This document shows, piece by piece, positions 11,825-23,209 of a DNA stretch of 64,000 nt. The stretch spans positions 186,001 to 250,000 of the forward strand of contig ML679969.1 of NCBI GenBank assembly GCA_007922225.1. The letters are read 5' to 3'. This DNA comes from Emydura subglobosa (Eukaryota > Chordata > Testudines > Chelidae). Under the pieces are notes generated by a model. It had not been told where the DNA came from. It saw only the letters and a list, made by a program, of their open reading frames with translations, and did not search any database. The number at the start of each line of letters is the position of its first letter. The first letter of the stretch is position 1. The translations under genes were made by a program, and so were the position numbers.

Positions 11825-11990
11825 TCATTGGAAGTTACCAATGGAAGTGGTGGATTCTCCATCCCTTGAAGTCTTCAGATCAAGACTGGAGGCCTTTCTG
11901 GAAGATCTGCCTTAGTCAAACACAAGTTATTGGGCTCACTATGGGGATAACTGGGTGAAATTCTCTGGCCTGTGTTATACAAGAATCTGT
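11825..11990 (+). mobile_element. CR1 LINE 3'-end fragment
   Basis: 'gaagtggtggattctccatc', 'ccttgaagtcttcagatcaa' and 'ctggaggcctttctggaaga' reproduce the end of CR1 ORF2 and its 3' UTR, followed by 'tgggtgaaattctctggcct'. No frame survives. Confidence 0.75.
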
Positions 11991-12061
11991 GAGTCTATTA
12001 ATCTTCTAAGGCTGGGGAACAGTCACGTCAAAATCGGTCTCAAACAGAAGTTTTATAATTA

Positions 12062-12140
12062 TGTACATCAGGGCTGCGATTCTGAAAGCTGCCTAGGTGA
12101 TTTAGATGCCCAACTCCCATTAATTGTAATTAATTTATGT
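12062..12140. mobile_element. Half of a palindromic 'attttcaaa' MITE
   Basis: 'gcgattctgaaagctgccta', then 'tttagatgcccaactcccat', is one arm of the same palindromic family as at 31.15 kb. The other arm is missing. Confidence 0.4.
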
Positions 12141-13004
12141 ACATAATCAGGTGAATAGTTTTTGTGTTTAATATTTAAACAACTGAAATGAAATTGAATT
12201 CTGGCTTGTCGTCATAATTTTTTCCGTCCTCGGTTATATTTGATGTTCAAATATTAACAAACAGTTCCAGCAGCATTTGGTGAAGACATTCCATGCTATA
12301 ACTTAATAATGACCCAATAAACAGTAAAGGGGTTAATCTTTTAAAGTATCACATAGTAACTTGTAGCTGTGCATTTTTCAAACACTGGGCAGCAGTCAGA
12401 GAAAGCTCCTGAAAGGGTATTTTGGGACCATATTAGTCACCCACAATCCCCCTCTGTTTTTTTTTTTTAGGAAAGTACAAAGGGGATCAGCAGCTGATGT
12501 TGGCACTAGCAGCAGATTGGAGCCTCCCTCTGCAGACTCTGCTCCGCCATGAATGCACAGCCTGGCATGGGATCTTGCAGCTGCTCGCTCTGGAAGGTTG
12601 GGCTCCTTCTGTTTCACAGGGATAGGTAGCGAAGGGCTAAACTGCCTATTAAAACTCGTAAGCACGTCTGATTCCAGTAGAGAGCAGTGGTAACGCACAC
12701 ACCAGCCGGCGGGCTCCTGGATAGCTCAGCCCCGATAATTCGGTGATAGGTGCATTGCAAATGCCTGAATATCCCATTGTTATCCGCATAGACAATGGAC
12801 CTATGGGGAATGAGGACATTCACTGCTGCCCTCTCCATTTCACTCCTTGGAACTGAGAAGCAGCTCTGGTGAGTGCCTGCAAGTACTGATTGCAGGGCAT
12901 TAGGCAAGGTTCATAGTGGGCAGAGATGGAATATGAGGAATGGTCTTGTGGTTAGAGCATCTAAGATACTTATTTGGCCGCCATTACTATACTATTATTA
13001 TTGC

Positions 13005-13115
13005 GAGGGCGTCACAATCTTTAATGTATTTAACCTCCCCACACCCCTGGGAGGCAGAGCAGTGATCTCACCCCCATTGTACAGATAGGGAACTAAGGTG
13101 CAGAAAGATAAGGCC
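13005..13115 (-). mobile_element. MIR/L2-type SINE fragment
   Basis: 'acacccctgggaggcagagc' followed by 'cacccccattgtacagatag', 'ggaactaaggtgcagaaag' is the reverse-complement MIR core with diverged positions. Confidence 0.5.
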
Positions 13116-13617
13116 ATGTCTTCACTGCAAATATAAGCTGGGTAATTGGCCCCTGGGTCTGAGCACCTGGGTTAAGCTATCCGCGGTGTGAGCAGCCACA
13201 CTGCAAAGTTCTGCCGGGGTTACTGCTTCCTCACTGGTGCTGACCTCCCATGTGTGTCACTAGGACTTCTGGGGGCACATCCCTCTGGTCTTTTGTGCTG
13301 CAGTGAGCTAAGCTGGTGAATTGTGGGAGAATTTGTCTGTCCTGGGTGCATGGGAGGAACTGTGTGAAGGCCCTTGTAGAGTATCAGCACTTGAGTGGTT
13401 TAGCCTGTGTCTTCAATGCAAAGTGGGTGATATATCAACCCGAGCGAAAGCAGGACCCAGGCTTTTGCCTGTGCCCCAGGGCAGACCAGCTATCCCAGGC
13501 GTAAAGCACCATCATGCTGGGGTGCTAGGTGTTTGTTTGTGGAGGGGTGCCAGGTTAGGGGCACCACCAGGGTGAGAGCCTGAGTTAAACATGGGATGAA
13601 GACAAGCCCTAAGTGAT
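13114..13617. mobile_element. Probable long MITE with inverted 'gtcttca' ends
   Basis: The left end 'ggccatgtcttcactgcaaa' and the right end 'gggatgaagacaagccctaa' are imperfect inverted repeats. The interior has repeated 'gctgtgagt/agcac'-type halves and no transposase. I recognise this general architecture from turtle DNA transposons. Confidence 0.45.
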
Positions 13618-14475
13618 GTGTATGTAGCAGAACAAGGAACTAAACCCAGGCTAGTGCCATCATCACAGGCCTAAAATGAGGAGATCTGGGTTTTATAAAC
13701 AGTCCTGCCACTGAATTACACTGTTTTTTACCTCCCCTGCCTTTGCTCCAGGGTCTCTGGGTGTGAATGGGTATCACAGCACACACTCAGCTCCCTCTCC
13801 CCCTCCCCCCGGCTGTTCTGAGGCTAAGCTAATGATTGGTTAACAGCTTTGAAATCATTACACAGCTAGTGCTGTCGAAGAGCCAAGTGTTATTCAGGCC
13901 CCTCGGTCCCTCTTCCTGCCAGTGCTGTTACACCAGGGATGAGTTTACCCCATTTCCTGTATATCTTTTGAGTCATGGTGACTCAGTTAATTTTGTTGTC
14001 CTATTTTTATTTACTTTACCTCTTGCTTCTGGTATCTGGAAATTCCTGTTTGCTGAGGGCAGGAGAGACTCTGTGGTAAAGGATTGTTCCAGGGGAGATG
14101 CAGCATTCCCTGGAATGAGAAACTGAGACATTAGGGGCTTGGGAAGTGATAATTGACTGTATTCTTGTTTGATCTCAAGAAAGATATTCCAAAGGGGGGT
14201 GAGGTAAGACAGGGTAGGGTGGTTTCTGACGAAGCAACTTGTGATGCAGTCCATAATATTTAAATGAGCCCTTTCTTTTGTTCCCCTTTCTCCTCTTTCC
14301 TTGATTTAGTTTTTCCATGTTGCTGCTAGTGCCCCAAGTTCTTGCAGGCACTTGCCCTGTGATGGGCATTTGGCATGGACTTGTGGAGTTAGAGCCAGGG
14401 GATGGGAATTAGAACACCAGGGTTCTGTGTTAGTAACTGCCTGCCGATGATTTGTTACATGACCACAGGGCAAGC

Positions 14476-15436
14476 CACTGAAGTAAACATTGGGTGCCTA
14501 GTTAGGCACCTAACTCCATATTTGGGCATCTAAATAATGGGGCTGATTTTTAGAGGTTGTCACGGTTACAGGGCTAGCTGAACTTTTGTTCCCTTTGTGG
14601 TCTCTCTGAGTTCACCCTCTCGGATCTCCAGCTTTGTGCTGGTACCTTCCTGGGATGGAATTTCACAATTCTCTCGCTCTCAGACTGGGCTCTGGGCTGC
14701 AGCCTCCCCTTTGTCCACCCTGCTTATCCTACTGGTCCAACTGAATTCGGGGCCCTCTGGTTCTTCCTTTTGGGAGTTTCAACAGTGGTGGATAGTCACC
14801 AAAGGCCCTTCCTCGAAGAAAGTGACCATTTATTTTTAACCAGAGGAACAAAGTATAAGAGAAGAAGAATTTTAAAACGACAGTCTACATGCATGTCTAT
14901 CTCATTTCACATCTTCCCATCTGGTGCTGGTAACCTAGACAGAGCTAAGTTCTTCAGACAATGCAGCATGTGTCTGTCTGAGACTGGTTCCCCAGAACAA
15001 CTTCTGTCCTCTTCTGAGTGAGGGTCCTTGTCAATCCTGCCGGAGTTCTTTTGTTTTTCTGTGTTCGTGGCCTATGATCCGTCTGGTCCAAACAAGCCCT
15101 GTAGGCTCAGGAGCTGATTGAGCCAGTTCTCAGAACCAACGGCTCTGCAATTGTGCCTTAACAATTCTCGGGGGCTTGCTGAATATCTTATCTTGAGCCA
15201 TTCCTTTCCTTCCTGTCTGTCCTTCCAGACAGACTCATAGTTTTACAGAAAACACCCCACTGGCCAGGCCAACATACAGCATTCAGAAATGGTTACAGCT
15301 CTAAATCCATCACTGAGGTGTTTAGTGCTCACATCTTCCATTGACTTGCTGATTCATGGGACCTGCAGCACTCAGCACGCTGAAAATCAGGCTCCTGATA
15401 TCGTTTCAGGCACCCAATTTTGAAAAAAAAAAATTG
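14476..15436. mobile_element. Palindromic MITE split by an LTR
   Basis: The left half at 14476-14557 ('attgggtgcctagttaggca...ctgatttttagaggt') and the right half at 15315-15436 ('gaggtgtttagtgctcac...gctgaaaatcaggctcct...cccaattttgaaaa') are the two halves of the palindromic element recognised at 5.2-5.4 kb. They are separated by the LTR at 14558-15314. Confidence 0.6.
14558..15314 (-). mobile_element. Solo LTR (family A, copy 1)
   Basis: The plus strand begins 'tgtcacggttaca'. Near the other end it has 'ggttaca' at 15291-15297, then about 17 bp to the flank. 'gaggt' flanks it on both sides (14553-14557 and 15315-15319), though the right boundary is not a clean CA. A minus-strand poly(A) signal lies at 14829-14834. 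Two more partial copies with the 'ccttcctgcttgtttcc' block are at 19.8-20.2 and 29.05-29.35 kb, so this is a repeat family. Confidence 0.6.
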
Positions 15437-15559
15437 GCCTTAACCTTTCCATGTCTCAGTTTCCCTCTTTGTAAAATGAGGGTGATAATACTGCACTTGC
15501 CTACATCACAGAGTGTTTGAGGGATAATCATGCTGGATAATACACACATAGGCTCACTT

Positions 15560-17535
15560 AGAAATGAACACGGGAGACCCAAACCCTTATATGGCAGTGC
15601 AGAGCTCCAACCTCAAGGTGATGGAGCCACCAGTTTGTGTCCCAGTGGAGAAGAGGCCAGACCTGAGCATGTCACCAAAGGTACATAGTCTACAGAGGAA
15701 TAAGGAGACACAACCAGTTTTGGAGAGAGAGGGGATTGTGGCTGACAGTCAATGACATGGGATGTGCAATCTGTGTCCTTACCGCCATGCAGAGTGAATG
15801 GATGCTAGACAGGATCCCAGCCAATCTTGGCAGAGTTTTGGATGTGTTGTATGGAACTCAAAGATCTGCTCGGGCCGAGCGGAGCTGCAGGGCAGCTATG
15901 ATGTTTTGGCCGTAGGTCTGTACATTCCCTGAAGTCAAAACTGTCCCTTTAAAGGAGGTGGGGGCTGCTCTTGTACTGGATTTGTTCTGTGTTTTCATAC
16001 AGAGTGGAGGTCGTCAGTCGCCAGATGGGACCTTGGAGGTGGTTGGTTGTCTATCCATGGGCCACTGCATTCCAGACACATACATGGACTCGGCTGGATT
16101 CCTAGCAAATTGCTACCAGCATTAAGTCTCACTCGTTATGGCAGATTCCAGGCACCGAGCTTCTGTCCTGTTCCAGGGTCAAACCAAACCCCAGCCCTTA
16201 GGGCTAGGAGCGCAGATGTGCCCAGTGTTAATTAATTCTTTGGACAGGCACCAGCTCTAGAGTTTGGGCTTGTAAGTGGTGCCCATGGAATGACTGTACT
16301 CAGCAGAGAGGAGCATTTCCAGACTGAGTGACACCAAGGTGCAAAGGGAGTGGCAGAGAGAGTGTTGTACTTTTGAAAGAATAGAGTTCCCTTCAAGTAC
16401 AGGGCTATACAGTGGTGAGTATTTCACAGTGAATTGAATGTCAGAGGTCCCCTCCAAGGGAAGCACATAGCAGATAAAGGGTGCCCCCAGGGAGGAGATG
16501 ATGGAAGACTTTCTACTCTTCCGCTCCTGTAATGTCAACATTTGGGATCTGTTGGCCGCAATGCTGAGAGTTCCACCCTTGCATGGCCAGGTTTATGGGC
16601 AAGTGGCTTTGGGACTTTTTCAGACACCAGAGGATTCAGCATGTACTTTGATAAGGCAGGCAGGACAGACGGTTGCCGTGGGGCGGAGCCCCTGGCAGTT
16701 GCTAACACTGGAGTTCTGTGTTACCTCCAGCAGAGCTGTTCGGTTTGTTTTCAGGCGCAAGGTGACTCACCTGACGCTCTAGCTCCGATTGTTTGTGCAT
16801 CTTTCAGAGGCTAGCCATGGCGGAGAAGAAACAGATGAGTTTAGCAAAGTGGTAGTTGGCACAAGGGCCTGTGGCATCAAACTGACCTTTTCATTCGCAG
16901 GACAAAGTGTCTGGCATGGGGAAGGTTCGGATGTTTTCTTTCATAGCTGCACATTGTGCCCATTGTGACTGTGATTGGTGGGGTTTAGTTTGAAGTCTTT
17001 ATTTAATAAACATGAACAGAGACAGAGGCAGAACTGCCGCTCCAAGGTGGTGCGGCTGGGACCATTTCCTTTTGGCTGGTTGGAGAGTCACATGCCACTC
17101 ACATACTGTAATGTTTTGCTTTGCTGCGGATGTTATAGAACAGTGGGTGCCTGCTCCATTCTGGCTGGATAAATAATGCAGGGATGTGAAGGCCCATGAA
17201 ATCTTCAGCACCGGACATTCCGCCCTCATGCATGGCAGCTCCTTCCACACGGGATTCAACGTCAAACATTCCAGTCACTCTTTCTTCCCTCTTTATGCAG
17301 TGATGGGCCTGCCAAGCTCAGCTCCTGGTCTAGGTCGGGTTCCGATGTCGGTTACACTTCACTTTGGATCAGGCTCGAAAGTCCAAAATCTGAGTCCCGT
17401 AGAAAGCAATGGCAAAGCTGCTGGTACGTTCAGAGGGACGAGGATTTGACACTTACAGTTTGTATGCCTTTGTTCATGCCTGACCGTTGGGATGACACCC
17501 TCTTCTCAGACTTCACCAGCTGAGTTCTGAGTCAT
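15560..17535. other. No gene recognised
   Basis: No repeat boundaries are evident. A 63-codon plus frame from 15564 has a fairly protein-like composition and contains a possible splice donor after 'tcaccaaag', but there is no partner exon and no recognisable family, so I do not call it a gene. Confidence 0.4.
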
Positions 17536-17539
17536 TTTT

Positions 17540-17700
17540 GCAGTGAACACATTACCTTTAACTGAAATAACCTTAACCTGAAATAGCCTTAAACTGAAGT
17601 AAGAGCAGCCACACTGGTTTTTGCACCAGTTTAACTAAATCGATTTCAATTCACCCCTTCAGTTAAACCAGGACAACTTATACATGTAGACCACCCCCGG
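17540..17700. repeat. Possible MITE remnant
   Basis: Repeated 'aactgaaataaccttaacct' and 'ccagtttaactaaatcgatt' phrases end in 'catgtagacca'. They resemble the 'tgtagac' ends and 'agtttaactaaat' interiors of turtle MITEs. The ends are not matched well enough to be sure. Confidence 0.35.
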
Positions 17701-18254
17701 GATTATTATATTGCCTTACATTTGAATTACAAAGAATTAATCAAAACCAGCAATTTATTGACGAGGTGACACATTCAGGGTTAGGGTTACTATGAGGCGT
17801 ACGGTTACAGTTAGGCAAATATTTTAAAAAATATGAGTTAGACAAATTTAGACCCTAGGCTCTTCCATAGGCTGTCACTTAATAAATTGATGATCTAATT
17901 TCTCCATCACAGGGCATCTCCTGTTGTCTTCTCTCTCATCGCTTTTATACCAGTGTAACATCTTTGACTAGTAGTGGAGTTACTCCTGATTTATACTGGT
18001 GCAAGGGAGAAACCTTTGATCTCCATCAGGTCCTCGTAAGCATTTTCTAGAGGTTTTCATTCTAAATCTTGCAGATCTTTGTAACTGTTTCAGGGAAGTA
18101 GTATGAGTAACCTCTAACCACTGGGAAACGGGAATGTGCTCTTCTCCAGTAAACATGGCTGCCCAGCACAGTGCAGCAGAGTTTGTATTCTGCTTGTTTG
18201 TGATACTACAGGTAGTGGCGTGTTATGTTGGTAGTACGCAACATGGTAGAGTTT

Positions 18255-18610
18255 GGGAACCACTGATCTATCCTTTCCTAATGGTTCCTAACATTCTGTT
18301 AGCTTTTTTGCCTGCTGCTGGATGCTGAGTAGATGTTTTCACAGAACTAGCCACAATGACTCCACAATCTCTTTCTTGAGTGGTAACAGCTAATTTACAC
18401 CCCATCATTTTGTACGTATAGTTGGGATTACGTTTTCCTACGTGCATTACTTTGCATTTATCAACCTTGAATTTCATCTGCCATTTTGTTGCCCAGTTTT
18501 GTGAGGTCCCTTTGTAACTCTTCGCAGTCAGCTTTGTACTGAACTATCTAGAGTAATTTTGTATCATCTGTGAATTTTGCCACCTCCCTGTTCACCCCTT
18601 TTCCAAGGAG
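18255..18610 (-). mobile_element. CR1 LINE fragment, reverse-transcriptase 3' part
   Basis: Read on the minus strand it encodes CR1 ORF2 sequence, with a frame containing 'KFKVDKCKVMHVGKRN' and 'YTYKMMGCKL', the conserved post-RT segment. It continues on the minus-strand upstream side with an 'HDTKLL'-like region now broken by stops. 5'-truncated, without a CR1 tail. Confidence 0.8.
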
Positions 18611-18664
18611 ATACCGTGAACAGCAATGAGCAGGCTCCAGTTTAGGGTTAAATAACTGTTATGA

Positions 18665-19790
18665 TTCATGCTCCCGTGAGTTCCAGCTCAATGTAAAAAG
18701 CAGCAGCAATGGAGCTCCCTGGGATGCAAGTTGAGTCCTATAACCCCCACAGTTCTGAATGATTATTTTTAAACCCGAGATTCCTTCTGGGTGTCCTTTC
18801 AGTGGCAGATGCTGAGCTGCCTGTGGAAGCTGGAGGTGATCAGTTCTATTCCCTACAAAGGAAATGCCCTTTTTGGGCATGTTTTGAAATGAATGCAGTG
18901 CACGATGCTACCTGAGGCTTGAGATGCCAGAGCCCACAGGCTCTATCTGCAGGTCTTCCGGTTACGCTGGGGATAGAGACAAAGGGGGAGGGCTAAGGCC
19001 CGCTAAGGACTCCTTCCTCAGGAAAGTATTTCAGCACCTGCCATCTGATGCATTCTTGTGACCAGCCCATAGGGCTTTTTGCCTGGTTTCATGGTGGCCA
19101 GGTCCAGGCTCGTCAGTGGAATCAGATTGTGTCAGTGAAATGCTCAGCCTCTGCAGAGCTTTGTGGTGTAATGAGGTTCTGTCACATCAGATCTGTGCCC
19201 TGACAGCTGGTTTCTGTCCTTCGCTCAGTATCAAAATCAGTCAGGCCAGGCATGAAATATGGTCTTCAGTGACGGCAGGTTAGAGTGATCCTCGGGATTC
19301 CCCTGAAGCTCCTGCACAGATAGATTTCACAGTAACACTTTCCGGGGGGAAGAGGTCAAAAAGGTATGGAGGTAGAACTGCATGCGGCATTCACAGATGT
19401 CATGTACAGATGCTCATTATCCATTAAAGATGGCCAGGAACACAGTCTCGGGGCTGGAAGTGAAAGAGCTGATTGGACAAATGCATGCAAATGGACACAG
19501 AATCTATCCAGAGGCACTAGCCAGCATATTCCTCCATCACATGATGTAACCCCAGTGAAACTGCACGACATGTGCCCTACTCATCTAATCACTACCCCGC
19601 TTGGAAAATATTGCTGGGACATTTCCCCCATCAAATATGGGATTGAGAATAACTTCTGATCCTAAACCCTGTCTACATCAGGGGAATTGTCAAACAGTTC
19701 CTACCATTGCTACCGTCATCGCAGCTCCAATGTTGGGAGCCCAGAAGCTGCTAATACCATTGTCAACCTCCTGTCGGTTACACCTGCTCA
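18665..19790. other. No gene or repeat recognised
   Basis: Mixed-composition sequence. Open frames are below 100 codons, lie on both strands, and have no recognisable product. Confidence 0.4.
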
Positions 19791-19799
19791 GAACAGAGC

Positions 19800-20215
19800 T
19801 GGGACGAATTAAGACATAGACATTGTAGGTCCGTCTGTGCCTAGGAACCAGCTCAGGTCTTGGGCCTTTGCCTCTCCTGGGATGGAGTCATGCAGTTCTC
19901 CCAATCTCAAACCAGGCCCTCAGCACCCAGCAGGTTCCAGCATTGATCTGGTTTCCCCAAATAGCTCCCCAACAATTAACCCCATCTCTGGAGAGACAGA
20001 TTCCTTCTAACCAGCAGGAGTCTCAGCCAGAATCCCCACAACCAGTGCCTCTGCCATCATCCCAGATCAACCCTCAAGTGTTTACCAAGAGGTGGCTTTT
20101 CTTAAGCCATTGTTTCCTTCCTGCTTGTTTCCTTCCATCCTGCTGTTAAACTAACCCTGTGTTGTCATGAACTTCCCAACGACTAGGTCAAAATACAGAA
20201 TTCACCCGTGACTAC
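19800..20215 (-). mobile_element. LTR fragment (family A, copy 2)
   Basis: It shares the block 'aagccattgtttccttcctg' + 'cttgtttcc' and a downstream 'aaatacagaattcac...gtgactaca' with the end of the solo LTR at 15.2-15.3 kb and with 29.26-29.36 kb. The 'cctgggatgga' phrase is also common to copies 1 and 2. Confidence 0.5.
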
Positions 20216-20719
20216 AGAGCAGCTCCACAGCTCCCCTCGGTTCGTAGCCCAAAAGGGTGCAACCATTTTTGTTCATTTTCCAGAGACCTTTGGGCAGGGA
20301 CCACGCACGGGAACTTCAGCCCAAAAGGTGTGAGTCTGAGGTTAAAATGATTGAAAACTGGGGGGAAATGGCAAGCGTGAGGCCACCTTGCTGCTGCTTC
20401 CACTGTAATCAAAAAGCCATGTGTGATGGTTCTAGAGAAGAAATTAAATGTGCCATAATGGCAGGATGAGCTGACTAGTATTATTATTATATATAGCCAT
20501 GTAGCACTTACATGCCCTGTTGTGTCTTTTGATCTTTATGTGCCCATCAGCACTAGGTCCCAAATCACCAGGTTTTCTATCCCCAAACGTGCCTGGCCTA
20601 GCTAAATGCTGCTACTCTAACCCGTTTTCTGGTGGCTTCTAAAACATAGAACACAGTGAGTGCCACTAGAGGACACGCAAACTATTTAAAGGGACACTCT
20701 CCTATTCCCATACACTGTG

Positions 20720-20882
20720 TGCCTCACCAATATTAGAGCCCTCTTGGGCCAGGTGCTGGACAAATACACAGAGGCAGTCCCTGCTGCTTCTGGTCAGAAC
20801 AGGGAAGCCAGATAAAGGATGGGAGAGGAAATGGAGGCACAGAGACTAGCTAAAGTCCATGCAGCAGATCAGTACTAGAGCT
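20720..20882 (-). mobile_element. MIR-type SINE with tail
   Basis: It runs from a tail 'ttgggccaggtgctggacaa' through 'ggaaatggaggcacagagac' and 'tagctaaagtccatgcagca' to 'actagagctgtgat', the reverse complement of the SINE core. It lies immediately before a plus-strand copy. Confidence 0.55.
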
Positions 20883-20889
20883 GTGATGA

Positions 20890-21135
20890 GAGGAAGGAAG
20901 GTCCAATGGTTAGGGCACTAACCTGTGACTTGGGAGGCCAAAGATCAATTACCTGCTCTACCAGGTGTGTCCTTGGGCAAGTCACATTGCCTCTCCGTAC
21001 CTCAGTTTCCTATTTTTAATATAGGGATAATAGCTTCAGTGGGGTGTGCAAGGGTAAATCCAATAAAGATTGTGAGGTGCTCAGACATTACAGGAACAGG
21101 GGCCAGAGAAGTGGCTAAGTGGATTGGAATTAAAT
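20890..21135 (+). mobile_element. Near full-length MIR-type SINE with tRNA-like head
   Basis: The tRNA-related 5' part has an A-box-like 'tggttagggcact' (20908) and a B-box-like 'agatcaattacc' (20942). The conserved core follows ('ccttgggcaagtcacattgc', 'tacctcagtttcc'), then a tail with 'gtgaggtgctcagacat'. It is the best-preserved SINE head in the window. Confidence 0.7.
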
Positions 21136-21139
21136 AGAG

Positions 21140-22905
21140 CCCAGGGGCCAGTGCCCTATCAGCTACTCTGTGTGTGACCCAGGAACCTCTTAAATCCAGC
21201 TAGCAAAGGGCACAAAGCAGGAGTGCTTGGCCCCCCCATTTGGGATCCCCTGGGTTTGGTGCATACATACCAGTTCACCAAAGAATAATGTAAGGTGAAA
21301 TGTACGCACAGCTACTTTGTAAGGAGTTGTGTGTATACTGGAAATTATGTTTTTAAGGTATTCAACTTGAGGGGTTGTCACAGGAAAGTGAAAAACAGAC
21401 TTTCTGCAGGCAAGAGATGTTCATCCATCCATCCGTTACATATAAACTCAGTGTTGGCTGGTTCCCAATGGCCCCTGTTTGCAGTCTGAGCCGAATGCGA
21501 ATGAAGGATTGTGACATTTCTGAAGAGAGAAAATGTTCAGGAAGATGAGAACCAAGAGGGGTGGGGCAGCCCCATTTACAAGTGAAAACAATTAATTTGG
21601 GGGTGATAACTGTAAGTAGGGAGAGTAAAGCGATATCTTTCATGGAGGTGGCATGCTGCAGTGTGGCTTGTTTCATGGAAGGACAATCAGTGCCTAATCT
21701 GGCTGACATATGCGGGAAGGATTCTGGGTGAGGAAAACGTCTTTAGACAGGAGGGAATCTTGTTGACTAAGTTTAGGTTCTAGAGTGTGTGTTATGATTT
21801 TGTTGCGACCATTTGTTTCCAGTATTCTCACTCTGTCACCTGAACCCCTGTTCTTTGATAATAGACTTATCCTTGTTTTCACTCTCAGTAGAGCTGAGTG
21901 CTGTGTGTCCTGCAGAAGCTGTGTTCTAAGGCATGACTTATAAGGGGGGTGTTCTGCTCCTTTGGGAACAGCAGCCTGGTAATCCTGGGAGTGTTAGGGT
22001 CTAAGGGGCTGGAGAGTGCCAGGAATGGTCCAGACAGAGCGAGGCCCGTGCAGGCCTGGAAGGCAGTTCAGATGCTGCCAGTGGTTGGTGGTTCCAGTGA
22101 ATTGATCCCCAACAGGCAAAGACAATGCAGTTTCACGCTACGAGCAGCTGGTGTTGAGGTGCCTCGCAACTCTGGGTACCCTAGTGAAGCGTCATGTTGT
22201 GCTGCCATCACCACTGTCATGCCTGCCTGCCAATAGCAATGGCTGTTAAATGATCTTGCATTGCCTGGTGCCAGGAGACGCTGGGGATCAGCAGTAGGGG
22301 AATGCTGTGATAAAACAGATGTTTTCATACAATTCTCCAACTTGCTGAAACGGGAACTTCAGGAGTTTTCAGAGGGAAGCTGCTTCCGCAGGGACTTCCA
22401 GCCTGCGTCCCAGACCAGAGCAGCTGACCCTCCAAGCCTTTATAAAGTTCCCCTATTGCTAAGGCGCCTGTACCGAAGTGACCGAGCAGGAATGGAATTG
22501 GCCCGTACAGCCACGATCCCTCAAATGCAACGTCCCAGGTCATTTCCTGCCATAGCTACAACAATGGCTATGAGGCAATGGGCTGCTCAGCACAGAGCAA
22601 CCCTTGTGCTTCCAGTCTCCTGCCTCTTTATTAAATTGTTCTGCCCCAATGGAGCTTCGGCAGGAACATCCTTTGATCCTGAAGGCCAGGTCTCCTTCTC
22701 AGCCACTGGGGCCCAGCAAGGGAAGACCAGCCAGTAATGGGCAGTGACAGCTTGCCCTGTTGCAAGGCAAATCCAGCCATTTGCAAACAAAAGGAGACTG
22801 ACGCTTTGCTAATGAGAGATAATGAGTATGAGAGTCCCACAGGAGAGGCTGTGGGGGGAAATAAGTAGGTGTAAAGGAGACAAACTCACTTAGCAGCAAT
22901 AACTG
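21140..22905. other. No gene recognised
   Basis: It contains a 158-codon plus frame at 22261-22737 with no family resemblance, low-complexity opening residues and antisense open frames across the same bases. I regard it as chance. No repeat is evident. Confidence 0.4.
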
Positions 22906-23016
22906 CCTCAACTGTCCGGAAAGCGACGGACGTCTGCAGATCTAAGGCTTTGAACAAGGGAGACAGTGTGTGCAGGCTCTGGATGGTGACTGACCCCCAC
23001 ACACGGATCTCTGGGC

Positions 23017-23209
23017 TCAGTGATGGCTTCCCATTGCCTCCCGGTTATGGTGACACAGCTTCCAGACCTGGGCTGACTGTTGGAGGGCCTCATTCAAGCT
23101 CTGAAGCTGGTGCATGACACTGCACAGAGCTCCCATCATGGCAGGTGGACCCTGAGCATCAGCCATTGGGTGGTTTGCCTTGGTGTCCTGCTCGATTTTT
23201 TCAGAAGGC
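23017..23209 (-). CDS. Candidate terminal coding exon, unidentified
   Basis: I do not recognise the product. On the minus strand a possible splice acceptor 'tcactggtttttag' ends at 23210, followed by one phase base and 63 sense codons, then TGA at 23017-23019. The predicted peptide begins PSEKIEQDTK, includes MADAQGPPAMMGAL and an amphipathic helix-like segment (HQLQSLNEALQQS), and ends in REAMGSHH. Its acidic/basic/alanine content is more protein-like than most frames here. An internal ATG at codon 15 could also start a 49-residue peptide. A strong donor-like 'agt|gtaaga' at 25084/25083 lies upstream in matching phase, but its own exon is uncertain. It could equally be a pseudogene or chance. 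Confidence 0.25.

Larger units (their letters stand above)
14385..15555 (+). mobile_element. MIR-type SINE split by a nested MITE and LTR
   Basis: The 5' half at 14385-14475 ('aacaccagggttctgtg...gaccacagggcaagccact') and the 3' half at 15437-15555 ('ttaacctttccatgtctcag', 'tttccctctttgtaaaatga') join into one MIR core: '...gggcaagccact' + 'ttaaccttt...'. Everything between belongs to a MITE and an LTR inserted in that MITE. Confidence 0.65.

Noticed and set aside
12455..12650. Poly-T tract followed by 'ag' (acceptor-like) and a short open frame
   Set aside because: The frame has no recognisable product and ends without a donor. The T-run more likely reflects retroposon or slippage history.
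17930..18015. Possible palindromic 'ttataccagtgtaac' repeat
   Set aside because: The two arms do not pair convincingly in inverse orientation, so I left it out of the annotation.
22261..22737. 158-codon plus frame
   Set aside because: Overlapped by antisense frames of similar quality, with no recognisable motif.
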